Assembly: GCF_028882275.1 (NCBI RefSeq)
Contig: NZ_JARBUT010000005.1
Coordinates: forward strand, 124,001 to 188,000
Reading direction: 5' to 3'
Length of the DNA stretch: 64,000 nucleotides
From: Nocardiopsis sp. N85
GTDB taxonomy: Bacteria > Actinomycetota > Actinomycetes > Streptosporangiales > Streptosporangiaceae
The notes beneath the pieces were generated by a model that worked only from the letters and a program-made list of their open reading frames with translations, did no database searches and was not told the origin of the DNA. Each line of letters opens with the position of its first letter. The stretch's first letter is position 1. Positions 50,066-58,501 of the stretch are shown piece after piece. Position numbers and translations under genes: made by a program.

Positions 50066-50138
50066 CTGCGTGTTCGCGATGTGACCGTGCCGGTCGGCCG
50101 CGCCCTGATCCATCCGGGGGCAGGGCCGACGCGAGGGA

Positions 50139-51203
50139 TCAGCCCTGCTCGGCTACTCGCGCGGCGAGGTCGTCGCCGATGCGGGAGGTGGAGCGGGGCT
50201 CGCCGCCCTGGGCACGGGTCTTGAGGTCCGCGGCGACGGCGGCCTCGATGCGGCGGGACGCCTCGGGGACGCCGAGGTGGTCCAGCATGGCGGCGGCCGA
50301 GAGCACCGTGGCGGTGGGGTCGGCCTTGCCCTGCCCGGCGATGTCCGGCGCGGAGCCGTGGACCGGTTCGAACATGCTGGGGAAGGTGTTGTCGGGGTTG
50401 ATGTTGCCGCTGGCGGCCAACCCGATGCCACCGGTGATGGCGGCGCCGATGTCGGTGATGATGTCGCCGAACAGGTTGTCGGTGACGACCACGTCGAAGC
50501 GGGCCGGCTGGTTGACGAAGAACATCGACGCGGCGTCGACGTGGCAGTAGTCGACGGAGACCTGCGGGTACTCGGCGCCGACCTCGCGGACCACGCGCTG
50601 CCACAGTTCGCCGGCGAAGGTCAGGACGTTGTCCTTGTGGACCAGGGTGAGCTTCTTGCGCGGGCGCTCGGCCGCCTTGCCGAAGGCGTAGCGGACGACG
50701 CGCTCGACACCGAAGCGGGTGTTGACGCTGTCCTGCGTGGCGATCTCGTGCGGGGTCCCCTTGCGCAGGACTCCACCGGCCCCGGCGTAGGGGCCCTCGG
50801 TGCCCTCGCGGACGACGAGCATGTCGATGTCCTCGGGGGTCACGCCGGCCAGCGGGCTCTCCACGCCGGGGTACAGGCGCACGGGACGCAGGTTGACGTA
50901 GTGATCGAAGTCGAAGCGCAGACGGAGCAGCAGACCCCGTTCGAGGACCCCGCTGGGGACCGTCGGGTCGCCGACGGCGCCCAGGAAGAGGGCCTCGTGC
51001 CCGGCCAGCTCGGCGGCGACCGAGTCCGGCAGGGTCTCGCCGGTGCGGTGCCAGAGCCGGGCGCCGAGTTCGTACTCGGTGGTCTCGATGGCCAGGTCGT
51101 GCGGGGCGGTGGCGGCCTCCAGGACCTTGAGACCCTCGGCGATGACCTCGGGGCCGATCCCGTCGCCGGGGATGACGGCCAGTTTCACCGTGCGCGCTGC
51201 CAT
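50139..51203 (-). CDS. leuB: 3-isopropylmalate dehydrogenase
   Basis: An NAD-dependent oxidative decarboxylase of leucine synthesis; also expected to act on methylmalate from the citramalate route. 354 residues: [18 protein letters not shown], the substrate-site arginines in [46 protein letters not shown], the metal-site [18 protein letters not shown] and [23 protein letters not shown] at 51203 with AGAGGCAGG upstream. An operator-like palindrome lies 41 bases before the start. Confidence 0.96.
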   Translation of the reverse strand: MAARTVKLAVIPGDGIGPEVIAEGLKVLEAATAPHDLAIETTEYELGARLWHRTGETLPDSVAAELAGHEALFLGAVGDPTVPSGVLERGLLLRLRFDFDHYVNLRPVRLYPGVESPLAGVTPEDIDMLVVREGTEGPYAGAGGVLRKGTPHEIATQDSVNTRFGVERVVRYAFGKAAERPRKKLTLVHKDNVLTFAGELWQRVVREVGAEYPQVSVDYCHVDAASMFFVNQPARFDVVVTDNLFGDIITDIGAAITGGIGLAASGNINPDNTFPSMFEPVHGSAPDIAGQGKADPTATVLSAAAMLDHLGVPEASRRIEAAVAADLKTRAQGGEPRSTSRIGDDLAARVAEQG

Positions 51204-51243
51204 ACGGCCTGCCTCTGATCCGATCGCGATCCCACCGGGGATT

Positions 51244-51258
51244 TCTCACATGGTGAGA
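51244..51258. promoter_or_regulatory. Candidate branched-chain regulon operator, leuB proximal
   Basis: TCTCACATGGTGAGA, arms TCTCA/TGAGA around 5 bases (perfect over six-base arms TCTCAC/GTGAGA). It lies 41 bases upstream of leuB. NdgR is the likely binder, unproven. Confidence 0.6.
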
Positions 51259-51327
51259 TCAGAATGAACACTGAATGAGACAACCATACCGGCCCACGAG
51301 ACCGGAGGCGCCCACCGCCCCGAACGT

Positions 51328-51420
51328 TCAGTCGCGCCGGTCGAGGGCGTCCTGGAGGGCGCGGGAGATCTCTTCGTCGACGTCGGAGGTGGACGGGTAC
51401 TCGACCATGTCGTACATCAT
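51328..51420 (-). CDS. Small ORF, 30 aa, upstream of leuB
   Basis: A 30-codon frame starting MMYDMVEYPSTSDVDEEISR and ending ALDRRD. The ATG at 51420 has GGAG six bases upstream, and nearly every third position is G or C, which is coding-like for this genome. The product is acidic with a short amphipathic helix. It ends 124 bases before leuB on the same strand. I do not recognise it. It could be a small protein or part of a leader. Confidence 0.5.
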   Translation of the reverse strand: MMYDMVEYPSTSDVDEEISRALQDALDRRD

Positions 51421-51684
51421 GTGGGACTCCGATTGCGGTGCGTGATCGCGGCCGCGTGCGGCGGGCCGGATGGGCGTGCGCTGCGCGGGTGCGGCGATCG
51501 ACGGTGACCGCGAGAGAGATGTGGAAGAGAAGGAGCACCTGCCCCGACGAGGTCGCGCCGGGTCCACCCCACGGGCCCGGTTGGGGCGGGCGGGGCGGCG
51601 GACGGCGGCGTCGATCGGTGGAGACGGACGCCGCTGACTCCTAGGACGCCAGAATATCGGATGTCCAACTATGTGGCCAGAAAT

Positions 51685-51699
51685 TCTCACCATGTGAGA
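51685..51699. promoter_or_regulatory. Candidate branched-chain regulon operator, leuB distal
   Basis: TCTCACCATGTGAGA, the exact reverse complement of the leuB-proximal site. It lies about 480 bases upstream of leuB and 265 upstream of the small ORF. Confidence 0.55.
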
Positions 51700-51775
51700 C
51701 GGGCGCGTGTCGCCCCTGGTCGCGAACCGCCCATTCCGCCACGGAACACCCGTGGAACACGACCGACACACGGGC

Positions 51776-51807
51776 GAGGGGGTCGCACCGCGTGGTGCGA
51801 CCCCCTC
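51776..51807 (-). terminator. Hairpin, probable serA terminator
   Basis: A perfect 14-base stem (GAGGGGGTCGCACC) with loop GCGT. It is 225 bases beyond the serA stop, so the assignment is uncertain. Confidence 0.55.
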
Positions 51808-52031
51808 CGAGCCCCGGTGTTCCCTTCGGCCCCCGCGGCGCTCCGGGCCGCGCTCGGGCACCCGGGGGACGGGAACGGACCGAAGGAGGCGCGGCGGCCA
51901 CCGCGCGAACCTCCCCGACCGCTCCCGGAAGGCCCTCCGAGGACGGCCCGCGGCCGAGGGGCCCCACCGCTCGGCGACGTCCGCTCCGCAGGCCTTCGGA
52001 ACCCCGGGGGCGCGCCCTCGGGGCGCCCCGA

Positions 52032-53621
52032 TCAGTCCTCCAGGTCCACCTGACGGGTGACCTCGGCGTCGATCTCCTCGGAGATCGACGCCAGGATGGC
52101 GTCCGGGACCGCGGAGTCGACGGTCAGCGCGATGAGCGCCTTACCGCCCTCCTTGTCCCGGATCACCTGCATGCCCGCGATGTTGACGTCGGCGTCGCCC
52201 AGCAGGGCGCCCACCTTGCCGACGATGCCGGGACGGTCCTCGTAGGACAGGAACACCATGTGCTCGGCCAGGCCGATCTCCAGGGCGTAGTTGTTGACCT
52301 CCACCAGCTTCTCCAGCTGGCGGGGGCCGGTGAGCGTCCCCGACACCGACACCCGGGTGCCGTCGGTCAGCACACCGCGCACCGAGATGAGGTTGCGCCA
52401 GTCGCCGCTCTCGTCGCTGGTGACGAGGTTGACCTCGACACCGCGCTCCTTGGCCAGCAGCGGGGCGTTGACGAACGTGACCGTGTCCTCGACCACGTCC
52501 GCGAACACGCCCTTGAGGGCGGCCAGCTCCAGCACCTTGACGTCGTGGGCCGCGATCTCGCCGCGCACCTCCACGTCGATGCGGCTGGCGATGGTGCCGG
52601 CCAGGGCGGTGAAGACCCGGCCCAGCTTCTCGGTGAGCGGCAGACCCGGCTTGATCTCCTCGGCCACGCCGGTGCCCTGCACGTTGACCGCGTCGGGCAC
52701 GAACTCTCCCGAGAGGGCGAGCTTGACCGAACGGGCGACCTGCGTGCCGGCCTTCTCCTGGGCCTCGTGGGTGCTGGCGCCCAGGTGCGGGGCGACGACC
52801 ACGTTCTCGAACTCGAACAGCGGGCTGTCGGTGCACGGCTCCTTGGCGAACACGTCGATGCCCGCGCCCGCGACACGGCCGTCCTTGATCGCCCGGTACA
52901 GCGCGTCCTCGTCGAGGATGCCGCCGCGCGCGGCGTTGATGATCCGCACGCTCGGCTTGACCTTGTGCAGGGCCTCGTCGCCGATCAGACCCAGGGTGTC
53001 CTTGGTCTTGGGCAGGTGGATGGTGATGAAGTCGGCGCGCCCCAGCAGGTCGTCGAGCGTGGTCATCTCCACGCCCATCTGGGCGGCGCGGGCCGGCTGC
53101 ACGAAGGGGTCGTAGGCGATGACCTTGGTGCCGAAGGCCAGCAGCCGCTGGGCGACCAGGGCGCCGATACGGCCCAGGCCCACGATGCCGACGGTCTTCT
53201 CGTACAGCTCGACACCGGTGTACTTGGACCGCTTCCACTCGCCGTTGACCAGGGCGTTGTGCGCGGGGGCGGTGTTGCGGGCGCTGGCCAGCAGCAGGTT
53301 CACGGCCTGCTCGGCGGCGCTGACGATGTTGGAGGTGGGGGCGTTGACCACCAGCACGCCCGCCTTGGTGGCGGCCTCCACGTCCACGTTGTCCAGGCCG
53401 ACGCCGGCCCGGGCGACCACCTGGAGGCGGGGGGCCGCGGCGATCGCCTCGGCGTCGACCTTGGTGGCGCTGCGCACGATGATGGCGTCCACGTCGGCCA
53501 GGGCCGGCAGGAGTCGAGAGCGGTCGGAGCCGTCGACGCGGCGCACCTCGAAGTCCTCTTCGAGCAGCGCGATTCCGGCGGGCGAGAGTTCTTCCGCTAC
53601 GAGTACGGCGGGTTTCGACAC
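52032..53621 (-). CDS. serA: D-3-phosphoglycerate dehydrogenase
   Basis: First step of serine synthesis. GTG at 53621 (MSKPAVLVAEELS) has AAAGGAA five bases upstream and gives 529 residues, the long form with an extra ASB domain and C-terminal ACT domain found in Actinobacteria. Motifs: VGIVGLGRIGALVAQRLLAFG (NAD), NAARGGILDEDALY with the catalytic Arg, VAPHLGASTHEAQEKAG with the His, and the ACT region VFLSYEDRPGIVGKVGALLG that binds serine for feedback. Next to ilvC, as in Streptomyces. Confidence 0.96.
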   Translation of the reverse strand: MSKPAVLVAEELSPAGIALLEEDFEVRRVDGSDRSRLLPALADVDAIIVRSATKVDAEAIAAAPRLQVVARAGVGLDNVDVEAATKAGVLVVNAPTSNIVSAAEQAVNLLLASARNTAPAHNALVNGEWKRSKYTGVELYEKTVGIVGLGRIGALVAQRLLAFGTKVIAYDPFVQPARAAQMGVEMTTLDDLLGRADFITIHLPKTKDTLGLIGDEALHKVKPSVRIINAARGGILDEDALYRAIKDGRVAGAGIDVFAKEPCTDSPLFEFENVVVAPHLGASTHEAQEKAGTQVARSVKLALSGEFVPDAVNVQGTGVAEEIKPGLPLTEKLGRVFTALAGTIASRIDVEVRGEIAAHDVKVLELAALKGVFADVVEDTVTFVNAPLLAKERGVEVNLVTSDESGDWRNLISVRGVLTDGTRVSVSGTLTGPRQLEKLVEVNNYALEIGLAEHMVFLSYEDRPGIVGKVGALLGDADVNIAGMQVIRDKEGGKALIALTVDSAVPDAILASISEEIDAEVTRQVDLED

Positions 53622-53728
53622 AGGGGTTCCTTTTCGGGTGTTGCGTCCCGATTCACGCAGGTCAAGCCCTACCGAGATCGGGGAGGACGGCCGGAACAAA
53701 GTCTACTGCGGGGGTAGGGAAGCCCGAA

Positions 53729-53758
53729 GGGGGCGGGTGGTCGTTGCCACCCACCCCC
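53729..53758 (-). terminator. Terminator of ilvC
   Basis: A 12-base stem (GGGGGCGGGTGG, one mismatch) with a 6-base loop, 18 bases after the ilvC stop. Confidence 0.7.
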
Positions 53759-53776
53759 GTCTCACGAGGACTCGTC

Positions 53777-54772
53777 TCAGCCCTTGAGCCAGCTCATCAG
53801 CGGACGCAGTTCGGCGCCCACCTTCTCGATCTGCTCACCCTGCTCGGCCTCACGGCGCTTGGTGAAGGTCGGCTGACCGGCGTCGAACTCGTCCATCAGC
53901 TCCTTGGCGTAGGAGCCGTCCTGGATCTCGCGCAGGATCTTGCGCATCTCCTCGCGGGTCTGCTCGGTGACGACGCGCGGGCCGCGGGTGTAGCCGCCGT
54001 ACTCGGCGTTGTCCGACACCGACCAGTTCATCTTCGAGATGCCGCCCTCGTACATGAGGTCGACGATGAGCTTCAGCTCGTGCAGGCACTCGAAGTAGGC
54101 GATCTCGGGCTGGTAGCCCGCCTCGACCAGGGTGGCGAAACCGGCCTTGACCAGTTCCTCGGCGCCGCCGCACAGCACGGCCTGCTCACCGAAGAGGTCG
54201 GTCTCGGTCTCCTCCTTGAAGGTGGTCCTGATGACGCCGGCCTTGGTGCCGCCGATGCCCTTGGCCCACGACAGCGCCAGGTCCCAGGCCTGTCCGCTGG
54301 CGTCCTTCTCGACCGCGACCAGGCAGGGCACGCCGCGCCCGGCCTCGAACTGGCGGCGGACCAGGTGCCCCGGACCCTTGGGGGCGACCATGGCGACGTC
54401 GACGCCCTCGGGCGGGGTGATGAAGCCGTAGCGGATGCTGAAGCCGTGGCCGAAGAACAGGGCGTTGCCCGGCTCCAGGTTGGGCTCGATCTCCGCGGCG
54501 TACAGGTCGCGGTGGATGTGGTCCGGGACCAGGATCATGATGACGTCGGCCTCGCGGGTGGCCTCCGCCGGGGTGAGGACGCGCAGGCCCTCCTCCTCGA
54601 CCTTGGCGCGGCTCTTGGAGCCCTCGGCCAGGCCGATCCGCACGTCGACGCCCGAGTCCCGCAGCGACAACGCGTGCGCGTGGCCCTGGCTGCCGTAACC
54701 GATCACGGCGACCTTCTTGCTCTGGATGAGCCCGAGGTCCGCGGAGTCGTCGTAGTACATCTGTGCTGCCAC
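53777..54772 (-). CDS. ilvC: Ketol-acid reductoisomerase, class I
   Basis: NADPH-dependent isomerisation and reduction of acetolactate/acetohydroxybutyrate. GTG at 54772 ([17 protein letters not shown]) has AAGGAG eight bases upstream, giving 331 residues; the frame is open 16 codons further. Motifs: [19 protein letters not shown] (NADPH), [38 protein letters not shown] with the metal-binding acids, and [19 protein letters not shown]. Follows ilvB-ilvN on minus. Confidence 0.97.
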   Translation of the reverse strand: MAAQMYYDDSADLGLIQSKKVAVIGYGSQGHAHALSLRDSGVDVRIGLAEGSKSRAKVEEEGLRVLTPAEATREADVIMILVPDHIHRDLYAAEIEPNLEPGNALFFGHGFSIRYGFITPPEGVDVAMVAPKGPGHLVRRQFEAGRGVPCLVAVEKDASGQAWDLALSWAKGIGGTKAGVIRTTFKEETETDLFGEQAVLCGGAEELVKAGFATLVEAGYQPEIAYFECLHELKLIVDLMYEGGISKMNWSVSDNAEYGGYTRGPRVVTEQTREEMRKILREIQDGSYAKELMDEFDAGQPTFTKRREAEQGEQIEKVGAELRPLMSWLKG

Positions 54773-54840
54773 TTGGGGTTGCTCCTTGTTCTTCACATTC
54801 ATTGGGGTACGCGGGGACACCGGTCCGGGTGCCGGGTTCC

Positions 54841-55365
54841 TCAGGCGGTGCGGTCGACCGCGCGGAGGGAACGGTCGGTGATGGAGCGCGGCCCGCGTCC
54901 CAGGGCGACCAGCCCTGACTTGACCAGTTCCCGGATACCGAACGGCTCCAGGTTCTTGACCAGGGCATCGAGCTTCTCGGGGTCGCCGGTGGCCTCGATG
55001 ACGACGACGTCCGGGCTGACGTCCACGACGTGCGCGCGGAACAGCTCGGCCGTCTGAAGCACGTGGGTGCGGCTCGACGCGTCGGCCTTGACCTTGACGA
55101 GCAACAGCTCGCGCTGGACCGACGCGGTGGTGTCCATCTCCACGATCTTGACGACGTTGATCAGCTTGTTGAGCTGTTTGGTCACCTGCTCCAAGGGGTG
55201 GAGGTCGCAGTTGACCACGATCGTCATCCTGGACAGGCCCGGATACTCGGTGGTGCTGACACTGAGCGAGTCGATGTTGAAACCACGACGGGAGAAGAGG
55301 GCGGAGGCGCGGGCCAGGATACCCGGGGTGTCCTCCACCAGAACGGAAAGCGTGTGACGGCTCAT
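54841..55365 (-). CDS. ilvN: Acetolactate synthase small (regulatory) subunit
   Basis: Regulates IlvB and confers valine feedback. 174 residues: ACT domain [33 protein letters not shown] near the N-terminus, with [27 protein letters not shown], then the C-terminal domain [15 protein letters not shown] ... [21 protein letters not shown] at 55365, 19 bases after the ilvB stop. Operon ilvB-ilvN, with ilvC 68 bases further. Confidence 0.97.
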   Translation of the reverse strand: MSRHTLSVLVEDTPGILARASALFSRRGFNIDSLSVSTTEYPGLSRMTIVVNCDLHPLEQVTKQLNKLINVVKIVEMDTTASVQRELLLVKVKADASSRTHVLQTAELFRAHVVDVSPDVVVIEATGDPEKLDALVKNLEPFGIRELVKSGLVALGRGPRSITDRSLRAVDRTA

Positions 55366-55384
55366 GGTGGTCGACCTGCTCCTC

Positions 55385-57145
55385 TTAGTCCTCGGTGTCC
55401 CAGCTCGGCGCCATGTCGCGCGCGTACTGGATGTTGTCGTTGCTGACGCCGGGGCCGACCATCGGCCAGACCATCGCGTCGTGGTTGACCGTGAAGTCGA
55501 CGACCACGGGGGCGTCGTCGATGGCCATGGCCTTCTCGATGGTGGCGTCGATGTCCTCGGCGCGCTCGCACCGCAGGCCGACACAACCGTACGCCTCCGA
55601 GAGCTTGACGAAGTCCGGAATGCGGACCTTCTCGTCCCGGGGCGAGGTCTGGAGGTCGGTGTTGGAGTAGCGGCCCTCGTAGAACAGGGTCTGCCACTGC
55701 CGGACCATGCCCAGGTTGCCGTTGTTGACCACGGCGACCTTGATGGGGATGCCCTCGATCGCGCAGGTGGCCAGTTCCTGGTTGGTCATCTGGAAGCAGC
55801 CGTCACCGTCGATCGACCAGATCACCCGACCGGGGTCGCCGACCTTGGCGCCCAGGGCGGCGGGCACGGAGAAGCCCATCGTGCCCAGCCCGCCGGAGTT
55901 GACGAACGCGCCGGGGCGCTCGTAGTCGATGAACTGGGCGGCCCACATCTGGTGCTGACCGACGCCCGCGACGTAGGTGGCCTCGGGGCCGACGATCTCG
56001 CCCAACCGCTGGATGACCATCTGGGGTGCCAGGCTGCCGTCGTCGGGGACCTCGTAACCCTTGGAGTAGGTCTCCCGGAGGCGGTTCAACTGCTGCCACC
56101 AGGCCGCGTAGTCGCCGGCGCGGCCCTTCTCCTGGTCGGCGCGGACCGCGACGACCAGGTCGGCCAGCACCTCGCGGCAGTCGCCGACGATGGGGACGTC
56201 CGCGTGGCGGTTCTTGGAGATCTCGGCCGGGTCGATGTCGGCGTGGACGATCTTGGCGTCGGGGGCGAAGCTGTCGAGCCTGCCGGTGACCCGGTCGTCG
56301 AAGCGGGCGCCCAGGGCGACGATGAGGTCGGCCTTCTGGAGGGCGCCGACCGCGGAGACGTCACCGTGCATGCCCGGCATGCCGACGTACTGGGGGTGGC
56401 TCCCGGGGAAGACGCCCCGGGCCATCAGGGTGGTGACCACGGGGACACCGGTCAGCTCGGCCAGGACCCGCAGTTCGGCGGAGGCTCCGGCGCGCAGGAC
56501 GCCGCCGCCGACGTACAGGACGGGGCGCTTGGCGTCGAGGATCATCCGGGCGGCCTCGCGGACCTGCTTGCCGTGCGGCTTGGTGACCGGGCGGTAGCCG
56601 GGCAGGTCCAGGCGGTCGGGCCAGACGAAGTCGGAGGCGGCCTGGAGGGCGTCCTTGGAGATGTCGACCAGGACCGGGCCGGGGCGGCCGGTCGCGGCGA
56701 TGTGGAAGGCCTCGGCGACCGTGCGGGGGATGTCGCGCACGTCCTTGACCAGGAAGTTGTGCTTGGTGATCGGCATCGTGATGCCGCAGATGTCCGCCTC
56801 CTGGAAGGCGTCGGTGCCGATCATCGGTGCGGCGACCTGGCCGGTGATGGCGACCATGGGCACGGAGTCCATGTAGGCGTCGGCCAGCGGGGTGACCAGG
56901 TTGGTGGCACCGGGTCCGCTGGTGGCCATACAGACCCCGGGGCGGCCGGTGGCGTAGGCGTAGCCTTCGGCGGCGTGCCCGGCGCCCTGCTCGTGCCGCA
57001 TGAGGATGTGGCGCACCTTCGCGGAGTCGTAGAGGGGGTCGTAGGCGGGGAGGATGGCACCCCCGGGAATCCCGAAGACGGTGTCGACACCGACCTGCTC
57101 CAGCGACCTGATCAGCGATTGTGCTCCGGTCATCTGCTCGGTCAT
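55385..57145 (-). CDS. ilvB: Acetolactate synthase large (catalytic) subunit
   Basis: A TPP- and FAD-dependent enzyme forming acetolactate and acetohydroxybutyrate. 586 residues from ATG 57145 (AAGGA upstream). Motifs: [19 protein letters not shown], the catalytic Glu in [55 protein letters not shown], and the TPP motif [18 protein letters not shown] ... [14 protein letters not shown]. An attenuation leader precedes it. Confidence 0.97.
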   Translation of the reverse strand: MTEQMTGAQSLIRSLEQVGVDTVFGIPGGAILPAYDPLYDSAKVRHILMRHEQGAGHAAEGYAYATGRPGVCMATSGPGATNLVTPLADAYMDSVPMVAITGQVAAPMIGTDAFQEADICGITMPITKHNFLVKDVRDIPRTVAEAFHIAATGRPGPVLVDISKDALQAASDFVWPDRLDLPGYRPVTKPHGKQVREAARMILDAKRPVLYVGGGVLRAGASAELRVLAELTGVPVVTTLMARGVFPGSHPQYVGMPGMHGDVSAVGALQKADLIVALGARFDDRVTGRLDSFAPDAKIVHADIDPAEISKNRHADVPIVGDCREVLADLVVAVRADQEKGRAGDYAAWWQQLNRLRETYSKGYEVPDDGSLAPQMVIQRLGEIVGPEATYVAGVGQHQMWAAQFIDYERPGAFVNSGGLGTMGFSVPAALGAKVGDPGRVIWSIDGDGCFQMTNQELATCAIEGIPIKVAVVNNGNLGMVRQWQTLFYEGRYSNTDLQTSPRDEKVRIPDFVKLSEAYGCVGLRCERAEDIDATIEKAMAIDDAPVVVDFTVNHDAMVWPMVGPGVSNDNIQYARDMAPSWDTED

Positions 57146-57227
57146 CTCAAGATCCTTCGCGAGGGTCCAGAGCGGCACGGGGGCTCTGGCTTTTGGTGGG
57201 TCTGACTCTTCGTGGCCTGGTGCGGCA

Positions 57228-57264
57228 ATAAAAAAACCCCCACCGCCCGGTGGCGGTCGAGGGG
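57228..57264 (-). terminator. Attenuator terminator in the ilvB leader
   Basis: Inner stem ACCGCC/GGCGGT with a 4-base loop, outer CCCC/GGGG after a 3-base bulge, followed on minus by TTTTTTTATT. It lies about 90 bases before the ilvB start. Confidence 0.8.
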
Positions 57265-57284
57265 TGGCGCGCAGCAGAAGTGAC

Positions 57285-57335
57285 TCAGTGGGCTGCGCGC
57301 CGACCAAGTACGAGAATCAGGGAGTTGCTCTTCAC
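57285..57335 (-). CDS. ilvB leader peptide
   Basis: A 16-codon frame [16 protein letters not shown] starting with GTG at 57335. The run Leu-Ile-Leu-Val-Leu provides regulatory codons for all three branched-chain amino acids. GGGAG lies immediately upstream, unusually close. Confidence 0.75.
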   Translation of the reverse strand: MKSNSLILVLGRRAAH

Positions 57336-57388
57336 GCTCCCAACCTTGGCCGAAGAAGCGTCCGCGCGTCAACCAGAACTTCATATTG

Positions 57389-57403
57389 TCTCAAATAGTG
57401 AGA
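57389..57403. promoter_or_regulatory. Candidate branched-chain regulon operator, ilvB
   Basis: TCTCAAATAGTGAGA, extended to GTCTCA/TGAGAC. It falls between the candidate -35 and -10 boxes of ilvB. Same geometry as the leuB sites. Confidence 0.6.
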
Positions 57404-57464
57404 CGTAGATGTCACGATGCGGCACGACCATCATCCAGTGAACCGCACTGAACAGGACAAACAC

Positions 57465-57510
57465 AAAAAAGTCCCCTGTTACGTGTAACGGAGAACACGT
57501 AACAGGGGAC
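57465..57510 (-). terminator. Strong intrinsic terminator of the Rpn-like gene
   Basis: A perfect 16-base stem (GTCCCCTGTTACGTGT) with an 8-base loop, 24 bases after the stop, followed on minus by TTTTTTGTGTTTG. Confidence 0.9.
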
Positions 57511-57534
57511 CTGGGTTCAGATCGTTAGGCCGTC

Positions 57535-58428
57535 TTAACGGCCCTTCTCGGAACGCTCCTCGAAGAGGTCCTCGACCCGCTCGGCGCCGACGGCCCGGTT
57601 CAGCCACACGTCCAGGAGTTCCAGGTCGGTCGTGCCATCGATACGCTTCCGCGTCTCCTCGGAGACCTCGATCCCCTTGCTCTTCAGGACTGCGAAGATC
57701 CCCTTGATCTGCCCCAAGGCTTTGCCCTCGCGAAAGGGGCGCCCGATCAACTCGGTCTTGAACTCGTAGTCCTTCAGCTTCATGAGCTTCTCCAGGGATC
57801 CGAGGGCCGTGGCGGACAGGGCCGCGAGCACGTGATCAGAGTACAGCGAGGAGGACGAGCCATCGAGGCTTTTCAGCGCCGTGAGCAGCGCGTCCAGCGC
57901 CGCTTCGTCCTCGGTCGGGTTGTCGGCCATGGCCGGCACGGCGAGCACCGGTCGGGCCGCGGCGGCCTTCGGGTCGCTGATCGGCCTGAGGGTGTCCAGG
58001 GCCAGGACCAGGGGGCGGATCTCCCCGCACCCCAGGTCGATGGGTTCGGCGTAGCGACGGGCCGGTGACGACGTGGGGGTGAGCACCAGGAGCGCCACCG
58101 GGCGCTCCAGGCGCATACGGGTGCTGGCCACGTAGGCCGGCCAGCGGTAGGACTTGCGGTCGTCACGCCTGTTCTGGGGCTCGACGATGACCGCCAGGAC
58201 CGGGACCGGGTCGTCCCGTTCCTCATGGGGGTGGGGCGGCCGTTCACAGACCACCACCGAGTCCGAGGTCAGATGGGTCAGAGCCGTGCTGGTGGCCTCG
58301 GCCGCGTCGCAGCGGACGCGGGTGAACTCCGGCAGCGGTTCGCCGGTGAGTTCTCGGAGGAGTTCGACCGCGGAACCCGGATCGCAGCGGATCAGGTCGA
58401 GGGGGAACTCGTGCTGATGAGAGGGCAT
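57535..58428 (-). CDS. Rpn/PDDEXK-like family protein
   Basis: A 297-residue protein of a type common in many copies in actinomycetes and usually left as hypothetical. The N-terminal part (EFPLDLIRCDPGSAVELLREL, VVVCERPPH, VLAVIVEPQNRRDDRKSYRWPAYVASTRMRL) resembles the core of Rpn-type PD-(D/E)XK nuclease or transposase-like proteins, with E-x-Q and a following Lys/Arg; the C-terminal part (FREGKALGQIKGIFAVLKSKGIEVSEETRKRI) resembles the tail of such proteins. ATG at 58428 lacks a clear ribosome-binding site. Activity is uncertain; recombination or defence are possible roles. Confidence 0.6.
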   Translation of the reverse strand: MPSHQHEFPLDLIRCDPGSAVELLRELTGEPLPEFTRVRCDAAEATSTALTHLTSDSVVVCERPPHPHEERDDPVPVLAVIVEPQNRRDDRKSYRWPAYVASTRMRLERPVALLVLTPTSSPARRYAEPIDLGCGEIRPLVLALDTLRPISDPKAAAARPVLAVPAMADNPTEDEAALDALLTALKSLDGSSSSLYSDHVLAALSATALGSLEKLMKLKDYEFKTELIGRPFREGKALGQIKGIFAVLKSKGIEVSEETRKRIDGTTDLELLDVWLNRAVGAERVEDLFEERSEKGR

Positions 58429-58501
58429 GACGGAGAATTAGCGGCCACGTCGGCGTCTTCGCAGGTGAACGCCGCTATATTCGTATTGGCGCAGATTCGT
58501 C

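Larger units (their letters stand above)
51421..52031. other. Long non-coding interval between leuB/sORF and serA (611 bp)
   Basis: Nothing recognisable as a full gene. It holds a second TCTCA-N5-TGAGA palindrome (51685-51699), a strong hairpin (51776-51807), and on minus a GTG-started frame at 51538 whose first codons are Leu-rich (MLLLFHISLAV) but which runs 117 codons through leuB's upstream region. The part nearest serA is extremely GC-rich. Confidence 0.5.
57146..57534 (-). promoter_or_regulatory. ilvB attenuation leader and control region
   Basis: On minus: a weak candidate promoter GTGACA (57410-57415), 19 bases, GACAAT (57385-57390); operator TCTCA-N5-TGAGA inside the spacer; leader peptide 57335-57285; stem GGCGCGCAGC/GCTGCGCGCC (57292-57301 with 57266-57275), its left arm within the last peptide codons; terminator with U-run; then ilvB. 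Beyond the control region, 57465-57510 holds the terminator of the next gene. Attenuation of ilvBN is known in Corynebacterium and predicted in Streptomyces. Confidence 0.75.
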
